A stretch of DNA of 50,928 bases from Fusobacterium mortiferum ATCC 9817 (GTDB taxonomy: Bacteria; Fusobacteriota; Fusobacteriia; Fusobacteriales; Fusobacteriaceae): positions 1-50,928 of the forward strand of contig NZ_GL987991.1 in assembly GCF_000158195.2 (NCBI RefSeq), in the 5' to 3' direction. Under the pieces are notes generated by a model that saw nothing but the letters and a program-made list of their open reading frames with translations, ran no database searches and had not been told where the DNA came from. Below, one piece after another: positions 41,368 to 49,538 of this stretch; positions within the stretch are counted from its first letter, which is position 1, and every line of letters begins with the position of its first letter. The translations under genes were made by a program, and so were the position numbers.

Positions 41368-42081
41368 CTATTTAAATAACATATATATTCCTAATAATAA
41401 AATTATTAAGTTTAAACTGAGATTTGAATATTTTATGTAATTTTTATTTTTTTTCAACTTAAAAGAAAATGTAATATTTTTTATAATAAAAGAAAAAATA
41501 CTTAATGTTAAAAATATTCCACTAGACATAGCTAGAATTAAATATCCAAAAGGTATATTTTTATTTAGCATATTTCCTAATAAAAGTACACTTAATATCC
41601 CAGAACAAGGAAAAAATAATCCAAATATAAACTTTGAATTTTCAATATGTTTATTTTTAAATTCATTTATTAAATTGAAGCTAGCTAATAAAATTAAAGT
41701 AATACTATAAATATTTTTACTTATTAAATCTATATTTTGAAGTTGAGATATTGATTTAATAAAAAAAGTAGCTACAAAATAACTAACTAATCCTTGTCCA
41801 TAAGCTATTAGAGCAGATATTATTAAAAGTTTTAATAAACTATATTTTAAGCTTAAATTTAAAATATAAGATTTTCCATGTCCAGGTGCAAGAGAATGAA
41901 GCATACCATATAAAAAAATAAAAAATATATAATATATAACTTTTTTATTTTTTAAAGCATATGTAATATTCTTCATAAGTAATAATGTTAATTTTTGTTG
42001 AGTAATAAATAGTTCTCGATGGTAAATATAAGCTAAAATTAAAAGTATAAATATTGATAATTGGAATATTTTATTTTTCAT
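41368..42081 (-). CDS. NicO/RcnA-family nickel-cobalt transporter
   Basis: Six-segment inner-membrane metal transporter. FFIFLYGMLHSLAPGHGKSYI is the NicO signature, with the HxxxPGHGK histidines that bind metal. A second block, FGLFFPCSGILSVLLLG, replaces the usual PCP motif in TM4-5. 237 residues. ATG at 42081 chosen; the preceding TTG is also in frame. It overlaps the end of the DUF1007 gene, its common partner. In an organism with a B12 operon this pair may import cobalt, though export cannot be excluded. Confidence 0.82.
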   Translation of the reverse strand: MKNKIFQLSIFILLILAYIYHRELFITQQKLTLLLMKNITYALKNKKVIYYIFFIFLYGMLHSLAPGHGKSYILNLSLKYSLLKLLIISALIAYGQGLVSYFVATFFIKSISQLQNIDLISKNIYSITLILLASFNLINEFKNKHIENSKFIFGLFFPCSGILSVLLLGNMLNKNIPFGYLILAMSSGIFLTLSIFSFIIKNITFSFKLKKNKNYIKYSNLSLNLIILLLGIYMLFK

Positions 42082-42589
42082 CAATATCTACCTCATAAAC
42101 TTTAGGATATACCATATTATAATAATATGGCTGAGTTTTATCTTCTTTAAAAGTTAGTTTAAAATTATTATGAGAAAAATCTATTTTTAAAGAATCTTTG
42201 TCATAATCATAATCATAAAAATACTCTTTATCATAAATAGTTAACTGAATTTTATCTCCTTTTTTTAAAGGAGAAATATAACTAAATTCTAGATCAATAA
42301 TTAAATTATTATCTTTATATCTCGTATTCTTTGATATAATATTATTTTGTAATATTTTTCCATTATAATAAAATTTTAAGTCTTGTGAAATATCATTATA
42401 AAAATGTGAATTATCACTGCTTTCTTTAGCTAATTCACTATTTAAATCATCAAGAATTAACTCTAATTTTAAATTAATAGTATTTTTAGAAGAATTTTCT
42501 AATTTAAAACTATTTTCAAAAAAAATGTGTGGATGTGCTATCAAAATATGACTAGTGAAAATTAAATAACAAATAAGTATTTTTTTCAT
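42071..42589 (-). CDS. DUF1007-family exported protein, partner of NicO transporter
   Basis: 172 residues with a signal peptide (ILICYLIFTSHILIAHPHIF), giving a mature protein that begins HPHIFFENSF. The HPH motif right after the cleavage site is the DUF1007 hallmark and may bind metal. Members are regularly encoded beside nickel/cobalt permeases. The region YDYDYDKDSLKIDF is acidic and could bind cations. It acts outside the inner membrane. GGAGTTTTAATC complement precedes ATG. Confidence 0.82.
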   Translation of the reverse strand: MKKILICYLIFTSHILIAHPHIFFENSFKLENSSKNTINLKLELILDDLNSELAKESSDNSHFYNDISQDLKFYYNGKILQNNIISKNTRYKDNNLIIDLEFSYISPLKKGDKIQLTIYDKEYFYDYDYDKDSLKIDFSHNNFKLTFKEDKTQPYYYNMVYPKVYEVDIDEK

Positions 42590-42651
42590 GATTAAAACTC
42601 CTTTAATTCAAGTTTAACTTTCCACCAAATATAATATATTTTATTAATTTT

Positions 42652-43533
42652 TTACTTAATTAGACTGTATAAATACTCTATTTCCTCTTTCCAGATACTA
42701 TCATCAATAGTTTCTAGAATAATTGGCATATTATCAAATCTGCTATCGTTCATAAATCTAATAAAAAATTCCTCTCCTAGAACTCCTTTTCCTATACTAT
42801 CATGTCTATCTTTTTTGCTTCCAGTATCAAATTTAGCATCATTTAGATGTATTCCTTTTAGATATTTAAAACCTATATGTTTTTCAAATTCTTCCATTGT
42901 TTTATTATATCCAGCTTCATCTTTTAATTCATATCCACCAGCTAGAGTATGACAAGTATCTAAACAAACTCCTATCCTGCTTTTATCTTCTATTTTCTCT
43001 ATAATTTTTCCTATATGAGCAAAGTCATATCCCATATTAGAACCTTGCCCAGCTGTATTTTCCAATACTACCATTACATCTTTTGTAACAGCTAAAGCTT
43101 TATTTATAGAATCAGCAATATTTTCTATACATTTCTCTTCACTTATCTCATTGAGATGACTACCAGGATGTGTATTGAGATATTTAAGTCCTAGTTGTTC
43201 ACATCTTCTTATCTCATCTATAAAAGCATTTAGAGATTTTTCTCTTTTCTCCATATCTTCAGCTCCTAGATTGATAAGATAACTATCATGAGGTAATATG
43301 TGATCTGGAGAGTAACCATATTTTTGAAGATTATTTTTAAATTCCATTATATCTTCATCTGTTAATGGTTTTGCTTCCCATCTTCTTTGATTTTTCGTAA
43401 ATAGTGCAAAAGCTTTAGCACCTATCTTATTGGCATTGATTGGTGCGTTAAATACTCCACCTGTAGTAGATACGTGAGTTCCTACCCACTTGTTTTTTAC
43501 TCTATCTTCTCTTGTTTCCAATTTCTTTTCCAT
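42652..43533 (-). CDS. nfo: Endonuclease IV (AP endonuclease)
   Basis: Zn-dependent 5' AP endonuclease of base excision repair. WVGTHVSTTGGVFNAPINA is the Nfo start with the first histidine ligand. HDSYLINLGAEDMEKREKSL, NTHPGSHLNE, LENTAGQGSNMGYDF, GVCLDTCHTLAGGYEL, and HLNDAKFDTGSKKDRHDSIG contain the remaining Zn ligands. 293 residues. ATG at 43533 behind AAAGGAG. Chromosomal housekeeping gene, so it marks the left limit of the accessory region. Confidence 0.96.
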   Translation of the reverse strand: MEKKLETREDRVKNKWVGTHVSTTGGVFNAPINANKIGAKAFALFTKNQRRWEAKPLTDEDIMEFKNNLQKYGYSPDHILPHDSYLINLGAEDMEKREKSLNAFIDEIRRCEQLGLKYLNTHPGSHLNEISEEKCIENIADSINKALAVTKDVMVVLENTAGQGSNMGYDFAHIGKIIEKIEDKSRIGVCLDTCHTLAGGYELKDEAGYNKTMEEFEKHIGFKYLKGIHLNDAKFDTGSKKDRHDSIGKGVLGEEFFIRFMNDSRFDNMPIILETIDDSIWKEEIEYLYSLIK

Positions 43534-43726
43534 AACCACTCCTTTATCTTATACTAATTATATCATAAATTGGAGCAGAGAGGAATATTAAAACTTTAAA
43601 TTTATTTTTTATCAAATCTTAAAAAAAATGGAAAATATCAAATTATATACTTTAGATTGTAAATAGTACCTCCATTAACCGTTTCAGAGTAATAAAAAAT
43701 AAAACAATAAAATAATAAAGATAAAA

Positions 43727-43760
43727 AGAGGTATAGAAATATACTCTATACCCCTTAATT
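43727..43760 (-). terminator. Terminator after the 118-residue gene
   Basis: Minus strand GGGGTATAG / CTATACCTC with one wobble, followed by TTTTTATCTTTATT. The rest of 43540-43764 has no visible gene. Confidence 0.7.
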
Positions 43761-43764
43761 AAAA

Positions 43765-44121
43765 CTAGTGTATTTTTTGTGCTTCTACTTTATGATATAA
43801 TGCAATATATCCTTTGGTAAATAAAAGTTCATCTTCACTGTAATTACTATTTGGATTATTTTGAGCATATCCAAGAATTGACATAGCTTTTAAATAAACA
43901 TCTTCAGACATATTACGGTTAGAAGTATTAGTTACAGTTAGTCCTGATCCTTCAACTGAAGTTATATATGCTATATTTGTTGTCGTGTCGACTAAATCTC
44001 TACAATGTAAATTTACATCTTTTAATCTTGAACTAAAACTTTTTAAAAATACTTTTAATTGTTCAACTGACATCCCAGTTAAGCGTTTTTCCATATTTTG
44101 ATATTTAATATTGTTTATCAT
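43765..44121 (-). CDS. Uncharacterised 118-residue protein
   Basis: Not recognised. It has a strong AAGGAGG site 7 bases before ATG and local codon usage. It is soluble, with a helical N-terminal half (EKRLTGMSVEQLKVFLKSFS) and a threonine/asparagine-rich centre (TSVEGSGLTVTNTSNRN). No signal peptide. It follows the ietAS genes in the same direction but is separated by the plus-strand ncRNA region, so it is probably transcribed separately. Confidence 0.6.
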   Translation of the reverse strand: MINNIKYQNMEKRLTGMSVEQLKVFLKSFSSRLKDVNLHCRDLVDTTTNIAYITSVEGSGLTVTNTSNRNMSEDVYLKAMSILGYAQNNPNSNYSEDELLFTKGYIALYHKVEAQKIH

Positions 44122-44146
44122 AATATCCTCCTTCTTTTTAAATCTT

Positions 44147-44175
44147 TTGACTTTAGAGAAATATTATGCTAAAAT
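44147..44175 (+). promoter_or_regulatory. Plus-strand promoter of candidate ncRNA
   Basis: TTGACT (44147-44152), 17 bases, TAAAAT (44170-44175) with TGC just before the -10 (extended -10). It points against both neighbouring genes. Confidence 0.6.
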
Positions 44176-44181
44176 AATTTT

Positions 44182-44388
44182 AACTTAGATAGTTATAGTA
44201 GCATAAATTCTCAAAGAATTAATTATCGATTTTTAATAATTAATCCTTTTATGCTAAAAAATAAATCTTGCCAGGATTTATTGCAACTAACAAATAAAGT
44301 GCCAATTTATTTGTTAAACCAATCTATAACATAAACAGCTTTAAGCTGGAATTTTTAAGAAGGAGTTTTAATCTCCTTTTTATTTTAT
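44182..44388 (+). ncRNA. Candidate structured ncRNA beside the IetAS system
   Basis: Between promoter and terminator lie five hairpins and no frame with a start site. H1: TAGCATAAA (44199-44207) with TTTATGCTA (44248-44256), enclosing ATTAATTAT/ATAATTAAT. H2: AATAAATC (44260-44267), loop TTGCCAG, GATTTATT. H3: AACAAATAAA (44289-44298), loop GTGCCAA, TTTATTTGTT. H4: CAGCT-TTA-AGCTG. H5: AAGGAG-TTTTAAT-CTCCTT then TTTATTTT (terminator). H2 and H3 share the loop core TGCCA. Convergent with ietS. Family unknown; expression not shown. Confidence 0.55.
44360..44388 (+). terminator. Terminator of the candidate ncRNA
   Basis: AAGGAG / CTCCTT stem, loop TTTTAAT, tail TTTATTTT on the plus strand. Confidence 0.75.
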
Positions 44389-44417
44389 ATATTATAATAT
44401 ATAAAAGTTTTTTATAC

Positions 44418-46646
44418 TTAATCATCAAAACTTATTATTTCTTCAGCTTTATTATATATTTCAACTTGATTAACTACATCTAATTTATTTACTAACCATC
44501 CTCTTAAAAAACAATTTCTTATAAACTCTTCTATTCTATTTACACCATCGATTTCTTTAAGTGTAACTACTATTCCAAATTTAATTCCTCTACCATGTTT
44601 TTCATCTAATCTTTCTTTAGTTTTTAAACTTATTCCCCATAAACCTTTATCATAAGCTTTTTTAGATCTAGTTCCTTTTTTATAAACTTCTCTAATGTGT
44701 TTAACATTATCCCATTTTCTAAAAAATATTCTTGCATTACCTTCATACATATGATTTCCTTCTAATGTTTGAAAATTATTATTAATAGTCTCAATAGAGT
44801 TTTCTTTAATTCTTCCAAAAGAAATATCTAATTCTGTAGTTGTATAATCTACACCTTGATTTCGTTTACATGCAGGGAAATAACATAATGTCGCTTTTGC
44901 TATAAAAGGATGTTTATCTTTTACTACAGGAATTGGTAAATTATACGTATAAGTATCATATCTTTCAGAAGTTCCTGTTAAAATAAAAGTAATTTCATCA
45001 TTTTTAGTTTTTAAAATATCCTCTATTTTAATAGGAACTATACCATGTCCTATAAAAAAGGAATTTTCTATTTTATTTTCTTCCCAAGTTGTGGCAGAAT
45101 TTATTATTAAAGCTTTTGCTACTTCTCTACTGAGTCCTAGTATATTTATTAAATAGGCCATTTTTCTTGCAATCCATGGAGCTGCATATGATGTTCCCAT
45201 TACTAATTTTTCTTTATTTCCAGTATATACTTTTATTTTTTTCTCTATATCTCCACCATAATAACTAATATCAGGCTTTGTAAAAAAAGATAAAACTGGA
45301 CCTTTTCTTGAATAACTTGCTTTTTCTTTTTTGGAATTTATTGAATTCACTACAAGAGAATTAATAGAATCTGCTGGAGCTCCTATTTTTTCTATTTCTG
45401 ATTCAACTTTATTTGTTCCTGCTATAATAAATATTACATCATTTTCATATTGTATTTTATCTATTATAGCTGCTTCAGGAGAAACAAAATTATCATTAAT
45501 TTGAAATTTCGAACCTAAAGATAAATTCCATACTTTTATATCTCTATTTGATTTTATTATTTCTTCTATTTGTTTTAATATTACAAAAGAACTTGTTTTT
45601 GAATGTAAAGCTACTCCAAAGTGACGAACTTTAAATCTTCCACATCCATCATCTAAGTCAGGATTAAGAGTAGGACCATCAACTATTATTGAAGTTACAG
45701 ATGTTCCATGTTCATAATCTATTTTGTCCTTTTTTATTTCTTTTGCTATCATATCATGGTATTCTACCCATTCAGAAAAATAAACCTTTTCATCAAATAA
45801 TGTATCTATAACTCCAATAGTTGGCTCATTTTTAGGACTTGGTATCATAGGAGTTATTGATTTTTTATATTCTATATTATCATAATTAAATTTATCGTAT
45901 TCATTTATATCAGTTACTGCCATAGCTACTAAATATGGTGCTTTTTTATATAGAATTTCTATTTCCTCTGGTGTTAGTAAAATTGTTGTTTTATCTATCA
46001 ATTTATTAGAAAATATATTTATTCCTATTTTTTTTAATAGGTCTAACGTTTCTATATCAGTTTCATATAGAGATACTATTGCATCATTTTCAAATTTTTC
46101 GACTTTATTATTTAATATGAAATCTTCAACATAATATGCATCAATTATAATTTTAAAAAAACTATCTTTTCCTATCTTATCTTTAAATAAAAATTCTTTT
46201 TTATTCGATGTATATTCTTTTAAAGTTTCTGAAGTCATTACTCCTTCAAAATATTTTTCTAATATTTCAATAACATTTTCATAATTTGAAATAGTATAAT
46301 TTAATAGTTCTATACTAACATAATGTGTAATAATATGCTTGATTTTTCCAGAACTTGTAAAACAAGCTCCTACAATGGAACTATTTGATGTAATTTTTTT
46401 TCCTTTAGAAAAAGTTCCTGAAATCCTTCTAGATTTAGCTATTACATCTTTATAACATACTCCTATTAAAGCTCCTGGTATTAATTCTTCATTAAACCAA
46501 AATTTTTTTAATTTTAATAAATTATCTTTTAATTTTTTTAAATGTCCAACTTCTACTTTGCCTCCTTTTGGTAAGCTTGGTATTATTGGAAGTGGTTGTC
46601 GACTTTTTTGTTCAAATAATCCTTTTAATTGTAAAATATTATTCAT
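44418..46646 (-). CDS. ietS: S8 subtilisin-like peptidase of an IetAS-type anti-phage system
   Basis: 742-residue protease. The peptidase S8 domain spans about 275-520 with the full triad: D281 (IGVIDTLFD), H313 (YEHGTSVTS) and S486 (MGTSYAAPW), plus the oxyanion asparagine in IIAGTNK (N412). No signal peptide, so it acts in the cytoplasm. The N-terminal ~270 residues and C-terminal ~220 residues are not recognised and probably regulate it or bind the ATPase. It overlaps the upstream AAA gene by 8 bases. This pair is the known IetA-IetS defence arrangement (also spelled IteA/IteS in annotation). Confidence 0.88.
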   Translation of the reverse strand: MNNILQLKGLFEQKSRQPLPIIPSLPKGGKVEVGHLKKLKDNLLKLKKFWFNEELIPGALIGVCYKDVIAKSRRISGTFSKGKKITSNSSIVGACFTSSGKIKHIITHYVSIELLNYTISNYENVIEILEKYFEGVMTSETLKEYTSNKKEFLFKDKIGKDSFFKIIIDAYYVEDFILNNKVEKFENDAIVSLYETDIETLDLLKKIGINIFSNKLIDKTTILLTPEEIEILYKKAPYLVAMAVTDINEYDKFNYDNIEYKKSITPMIPSPKNEPTIGVIDTLFDEKVYFSEWVEYHDMIAKEIKKDKIDYEHGTSVTSIIVDGPTLNPDLDDGCGRFKVRHFGVALHSKTSSFVILKQIEEIIKSNRDIKVWNLSLGSKFQINDNFVSPEAAIIDKIQYENDVIFIIAGTNKVESEIEKIGAPADSINSLVVNSINSKKEKASYSRKGPVLSFFTKPDISYYGGDIEKKIKVYTGNKEKLVMGTSYAAPWIARKMAYLINILGLSREVAKALIINSATTWEENKIENSFFIGHGIVPIKIEDILKTKNDEITFILTGTSERYDTYTYNLPIPVVKDKHPFIAKATLCYFPACKRNQGVDYTTTELDISFGRIKENSIETINNNFQTLEGNHMYEGNARIFFRKWDNVKHIREVYKKGTRSKKAYDKGLWGISLKTKERLDEKHGRGIKFGIVVTLKEIDGVNRIEEFIRNCFLRGWLVNKLDVVNQVEIYNKAEEIISFDD

Positions 46647-47685
46647 TATCTGACTCCTTTAATTCTCTAGATACTTGACTTTTAGAAATACCAGTTAAAA
46701 TTTCTATTTCTCTAACAGTAAATCCTTTTTCTTGAAGTTGTTTTAGATTAGTTATTAGATTAGGCTTTATATTATTTAATAATCTTTTCAAATAATCATA
46801 TTCTTCTTTTGGATTACTAAAAGCAATTGAAGTTTTTAATAAATTTTTTAATTCTCCAGGATAAGGAATTGTCTCCATTTGATTTATTATTTTTTTGAAT
46901 AATCTAGTATTTTTCTTTAAATTTTTAAATTTATTTAATAATTTATTTATAATAATTTCAGCAATATCTATCAAATCTTCTCTTGTATATCTATTAAAAT
47001 CTATTACACTATCAAATCTTCTAACTAATGCTTTATCAAATGCATTGTATAAATTTGTAGTTGCTATTAGTACTATCTTATCATTTAAAATATCTAATCC
47101 TTTTAATACAGAAGAGGTTGCTCTTCCCATCTCTCTTAAATCATTTGAGTTAATTCTATCTATCGCAATGGCATCTATTTCATCAAATAGTATTACAGCT
47201 TTTTCTGGATGGATAAAACTATTTATTTCTTCAAACAGTAGTGATATATTCTTTGAAGTTTGTCCTAATTTACTGTCTATAATCATATCAAAATGAACAG
47301 TAAAAATATCTCTATCTAAAATTCTTGCGACTTGTTTTGCGGTTTCTGTTTTTCCAGTTCCAGGAGCTCCAACAAATAAAAATTTATTAATTCCAATATT
47401 ATGCCCTACTGCATTAACTATTCCTAATATATCATCTTTAATAATATCTGGAAGTGGTAATGACTCTAAGTTTTGATTTATTTTTTTTAAATAAGTAAAT
47501 TCTTTTTCCTTTTCTTGTGGAACAAAAGTATTAGCATCAGATAGTAGTGTCATTATATATTGTGCTAACTGAAAGTCTCCAATCTTATCAAAATAATTAG
47601 CAATTTCATATGCTTCATTTCTAAATCCTTCTTCATTCTTTTCTGAATGATATTTAATCAAATTCAAAATATTTCCCTTTTTCAT
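46639..47685 (-). CDS. ietA: AAA ATPase of an IetAS-type anti-phage system
   Basis: 348-residue AAA+ protein. Walker A GAPGTGKT (106-113), Walker B VILFDEIDAIAID (164-176), sensor 1 IATTN (207-211) and arginine fingers VRRFD (221-225). The first ~80 residues form a helical domain. The end, GFTVREIEILTGISKSQVSREL (321-342), is a clear helix-turn-helix, which suggests DNA binding or self-regulation. It is expected to sense phage and activate IetS. Promoter with direct repeats lies upstream. Confidence 0.88.
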   Translation of the reverse strand: MKKGNILNLIKYHSEKNEEGFRNEAYEIANYFDKIGDFQLAQYIMTLLSDANTFVPQEKEKEFTYLKKINQNLESLPLPDIIKDDILGIVNAVGHNIGINKFLFVGAPGTGKTETAKQVARILDRDIFTVHFDMIIDSKLGQTSKNISLLFEEINSFIHPEKAVILFDEIDAIAIDRINSNDLREMGRATSSVLKGLDILNDKIVLIATTNLYNAFDKALVRRFDSVIDFNRYTREDLIDIAEIIINKLLNKFKNLKKNTRLFKKIINQMETIPYPGELKNLLKTSIAFSNPKEEYDYLKRLLNNIKPNLITNLKQLQEKGFTVREIEILTGISKSQVSRELKESDNE

Positions 47686-47711
47686 AGTATATTCCTCCTC
47701 ATTATATTAAT

Positions 47712-47753
47712 ATTATATCACACTCTGGGACAAAAATCAATATATTGGGACAA
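47712..47753 (-). promoter_or_regulatory. ietA promoter with two TTGTCCCA direct repeats
   Basis: Minus strand: TTGATT (47740-47735), 17 bases, TATAAT (47717-47712) with TGA before the -10. TTGTCCCA occurs twice, at 47753-47746 and 47733-47726, exactly 20 bp apart, one on each side of the -35. That is two helical turns on the same DNA face, typical of an operator for a dimer or tandem protein. Confidence 0.65.
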
Positions 47754-47915
47754 GTATTTTTTTTTAAAAAAATAAGAACTTTTTCTATTTTAATTTATTA
47801 TATTTTATTTTAAAGATTTGAAAATCTTGATTAAAAATTATTAAGAAAACCTGTAAAATTATTTCGATGATGGATCTAAACCTAAATATTATGTTAGAAG
47901 AACTGTTACAGTAAA

Positions 47916-48290
47916 CTAATAATTTAGTGGAAAGACAAGAGAGAATAGTTGAGAATTATATTCTCTCTTTACTTTTATTTGGTAGAAGGTTAGGGGAAAT
48001 TTTCCCCTGCTGGTGTTTGTATTCTTATCTATAATTAATGGACTCTTCTTAATTCGATGAAAATTCCCTTCCATAAGAACCAGCTTCACCAAAACTCCTA
48101 CAATTACACTAATTTTCATACCTACCACCTCTGTAAGTTTTTTTTCAAGTACTTTAAGTAAGTAAAATTGTATATTGTTTGCCTGATTTAGCCAAACTTC
48201 AAAGTCATTAGTTTGATTGAAATCAAGATAACTTATTAAGCTATCTAAAGCAAAGGCGAAAAATCCATCACAACAGCAATAATATTTTAT
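47916..48290 (-). pseudogene. Open minus-strand frame of 124 codons without a proper start
   Basis: The frame is open from after a TAG at 48293-48291 to a stop at 47916. It reads DGFFAFALDSLISYLDF, later FEVWLNQANNIQFYLLKVL and LTEVVGMKISVIVGVLV. There is no ATG, GTG or TTG before GTG 48128, where a 70-residue frame with a GAGGTGG-like site begins (or ATG 48119). In DNA this AT-rich an open frame of 124 codons by chance is unlikely. I take it as a degraded phage-region gene. Product not recognised. The rest of 47686-48315 holds the ietA promoter, an AT-rich stretch and a hairpin at 47936-47975. Confidence 0.45.
47936..47975. terminator. Hairpin ending the degraded frame
   Basis: AGAGAGAATA and TATTCTCTCT pair around GTTGAGAAT; plus-strand tail TTACTTTTATTT. 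Orientation unclear. Confidence 0.5.
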
Positions 48291-48315
48291 CTAGATAATA
48301 CAATATTTTTTTTAA

Positions 48316-48765
48316 TTAGTCAATTTTTTTATTTTTACTATCTTTATACTGCTCTAACATATTCTTTAACTTTTCAGGAATAGGAACTCCACAAATGGAA
48401 GCATTTTCCAAGATACTTAATCCCTCATTACTTAATAATATTCCTATTGTTAAACTTTTAACAGCAAACTTTCCTTCAAATAGTAAATCTATCTGATGAG
48501 CTAAGACAACTACTCCTATCATAACCATTTTTTTTAGTAATCCTTTAAATCCAACTTTACTATTTACTTTTTCTATTATAATAGCTTTAGCCACTCCAGT
48601 AAGATAATCAATAGTCATTAGGATTATAAGACAATTCATCATCTTATCTTCTCCACCAGTTATAAGAAAAATTAAAGAAATAATAGAGCCTATAAACCAT
48701 ACTACTTTATTGATGAAAATATCTCCTACATCAATAACAAGTTGTAATATTTCTGTAATAGTCAT
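48316..48765 (-). CDS. Phage holin (holin 4 / TcdE-like family)
   Basis: 149 residues. Three hydrophobic segments: VVWFIGSIISLIFLITG, MMNCLIILMTIDYLTGVAKAI and MVMIGVVVLAHQIDLLF. IDYLTGVAKAIIIEKVNSKVGFKG is the diagnostic loop of the phage_holin_4 / toxin-secretion holin family. The charged tail (EQYKDSKNKKID) is typical. It releases the endolysin encoded just upstream. Order in this cassette: tail-associated gene, endolysin, small membrane protein, holin. Confidence 0.9.
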   Translation of the reverse strand: MTITEILQLVIDVGDIFINKVVWFIGSIISLIFLITGGEDKMMNCLIILMTIDYLTGVAKAIIIEKVNSKVGFKGLLKKMVMIGVVVLAHQIDLLFEGKFAVKSLTIGILLSNEGLSILENASICGVPIPEKLKNMLEQYKDSKNKKID

Positions 48766-48775
48766 AAAATCACTC

Positions 48776-49030
48776 CTATAATGTAAAAATATATTTTAGT
48801 GCCATATCTGCCTTTTCAAACCACCAATCTGTAATTGCAAGTTGAGGGAATAAAGAAGCTAACATACACATTAATAAAATTATAATAACAATCCACATCA
48901 TTGCTTTTGAAAAATTATCTATTTTTTTTACTTCAATCTCTTGAGCTTTCTCTCCACTCTTTGCTTTTTTATTAAAAATATCAGCTATTTTACTACTAAA
49001 AGCTATTATTGAAGCGACTATTCCGTTCAT
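48776..49030 (-). CDS. Small phage membrane protein
   Basis: 84 residues with one strong membrane segment (MMWIVIIILLMCMLASLFP, about residues 44-62) after a charged helical region (NKKAKSGEKAQEIEVKKID). It sits between endolysin and holin, 10 bases from the holin and 4 bases from the endolysin. It could be a second holin, an antiholin or a spanin-like protein. Not assignable to a family by eye. A GGAGTAAC-type site precedes ATG. Confidence 0.7.
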   Translation of the reverse strand: MNGIVASIIAFSSKIADIFNKKAKSGEKAQEIEVKKIDNFSKAMMWIVIIILLMCMLASLFPQLAITDWWFEKADMALKYIFTL

Positions 49031-49034
49031 ACTG

Positions 49035-49439
49035 TTACTCCTCCATTAACTCAAAATGTCCTCCATCATATGATCCTCTCTCTATCTCATCATCATATTT
49101 ACCATTCATATTCCAATCTCCACCCCATCTAACTTTAATACCAAGTTTTTCAGCCTCTTCTTTTAGTACATCAGCTACTTTTTTAAATCCCTCTAAGTCA
49201 TTCCAATCTTTAAAAGGATATGGGATAAAATCAAAAGCATAACTCTTAGGCTTTCTACAATGTTTAGACCTGTTTGTCCAGCTAGTTCCTTTAGCTTGAT
49301 TTGCCTTTGCTTCCTCTTCTGTTCTAGCTCCATCTATTATAGAGAAATCTATTCTTTCTATTGCCTTATTTGCTATTAATATTAATCTATCATCACATTC
49401 ATTTAAGTGTTTTAGACTAGTTTTACTAAATTTATACAT
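49035..49439 (-). CDS. Phage endolysin, M15 peptidase (L-Ala-D-Glu / D-Ala-D-Ala type)
   Basis: 134-residue Zn peptidase of the VanY/T5-endolysin group that cuts peptidoglycan cross-bridges or stems. DFSIIDGARTEEEAKAN starts the domain. Zn ligands are H60 and D70 in SKHCRKPKSYAFDF and H128 in DGGHFEL. No signal peptide, so it needs the holin for release. The insert between H60 and D70 is longer than the usual six residues. AAAGGAG-type site before ATG. Confidence 0.9.
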   Translation of the reverse strand: MYKFSKTSLKHLNECDDRLILIANKAIERIDFSIIDGARTEEEAKANQAKGTSWTNRSKHCRKPKSYAFDFIPYPFKDWNDLEGFKKVADVLKEEAEKLGIKVRWGGDWNMNGKYDDEIERGSYDGGHFELMEE

Positions 49440-49538
49440 GTTATCAACTCCTTTTCTATCAGTTATATCTGATAATTCTAAAAAATCGACCTCGTAAAAT
49501 CGTTTTTAAGGCCCTTTAAAAAACTTAGATGATATAAA

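Noticed and set aside
44160-44390. CRISPR repeats from the TGCCA-loop hairpins
   Set aside because: The two hairpins differ in stem sequence and are not regularly spaced, and there are no spacers.
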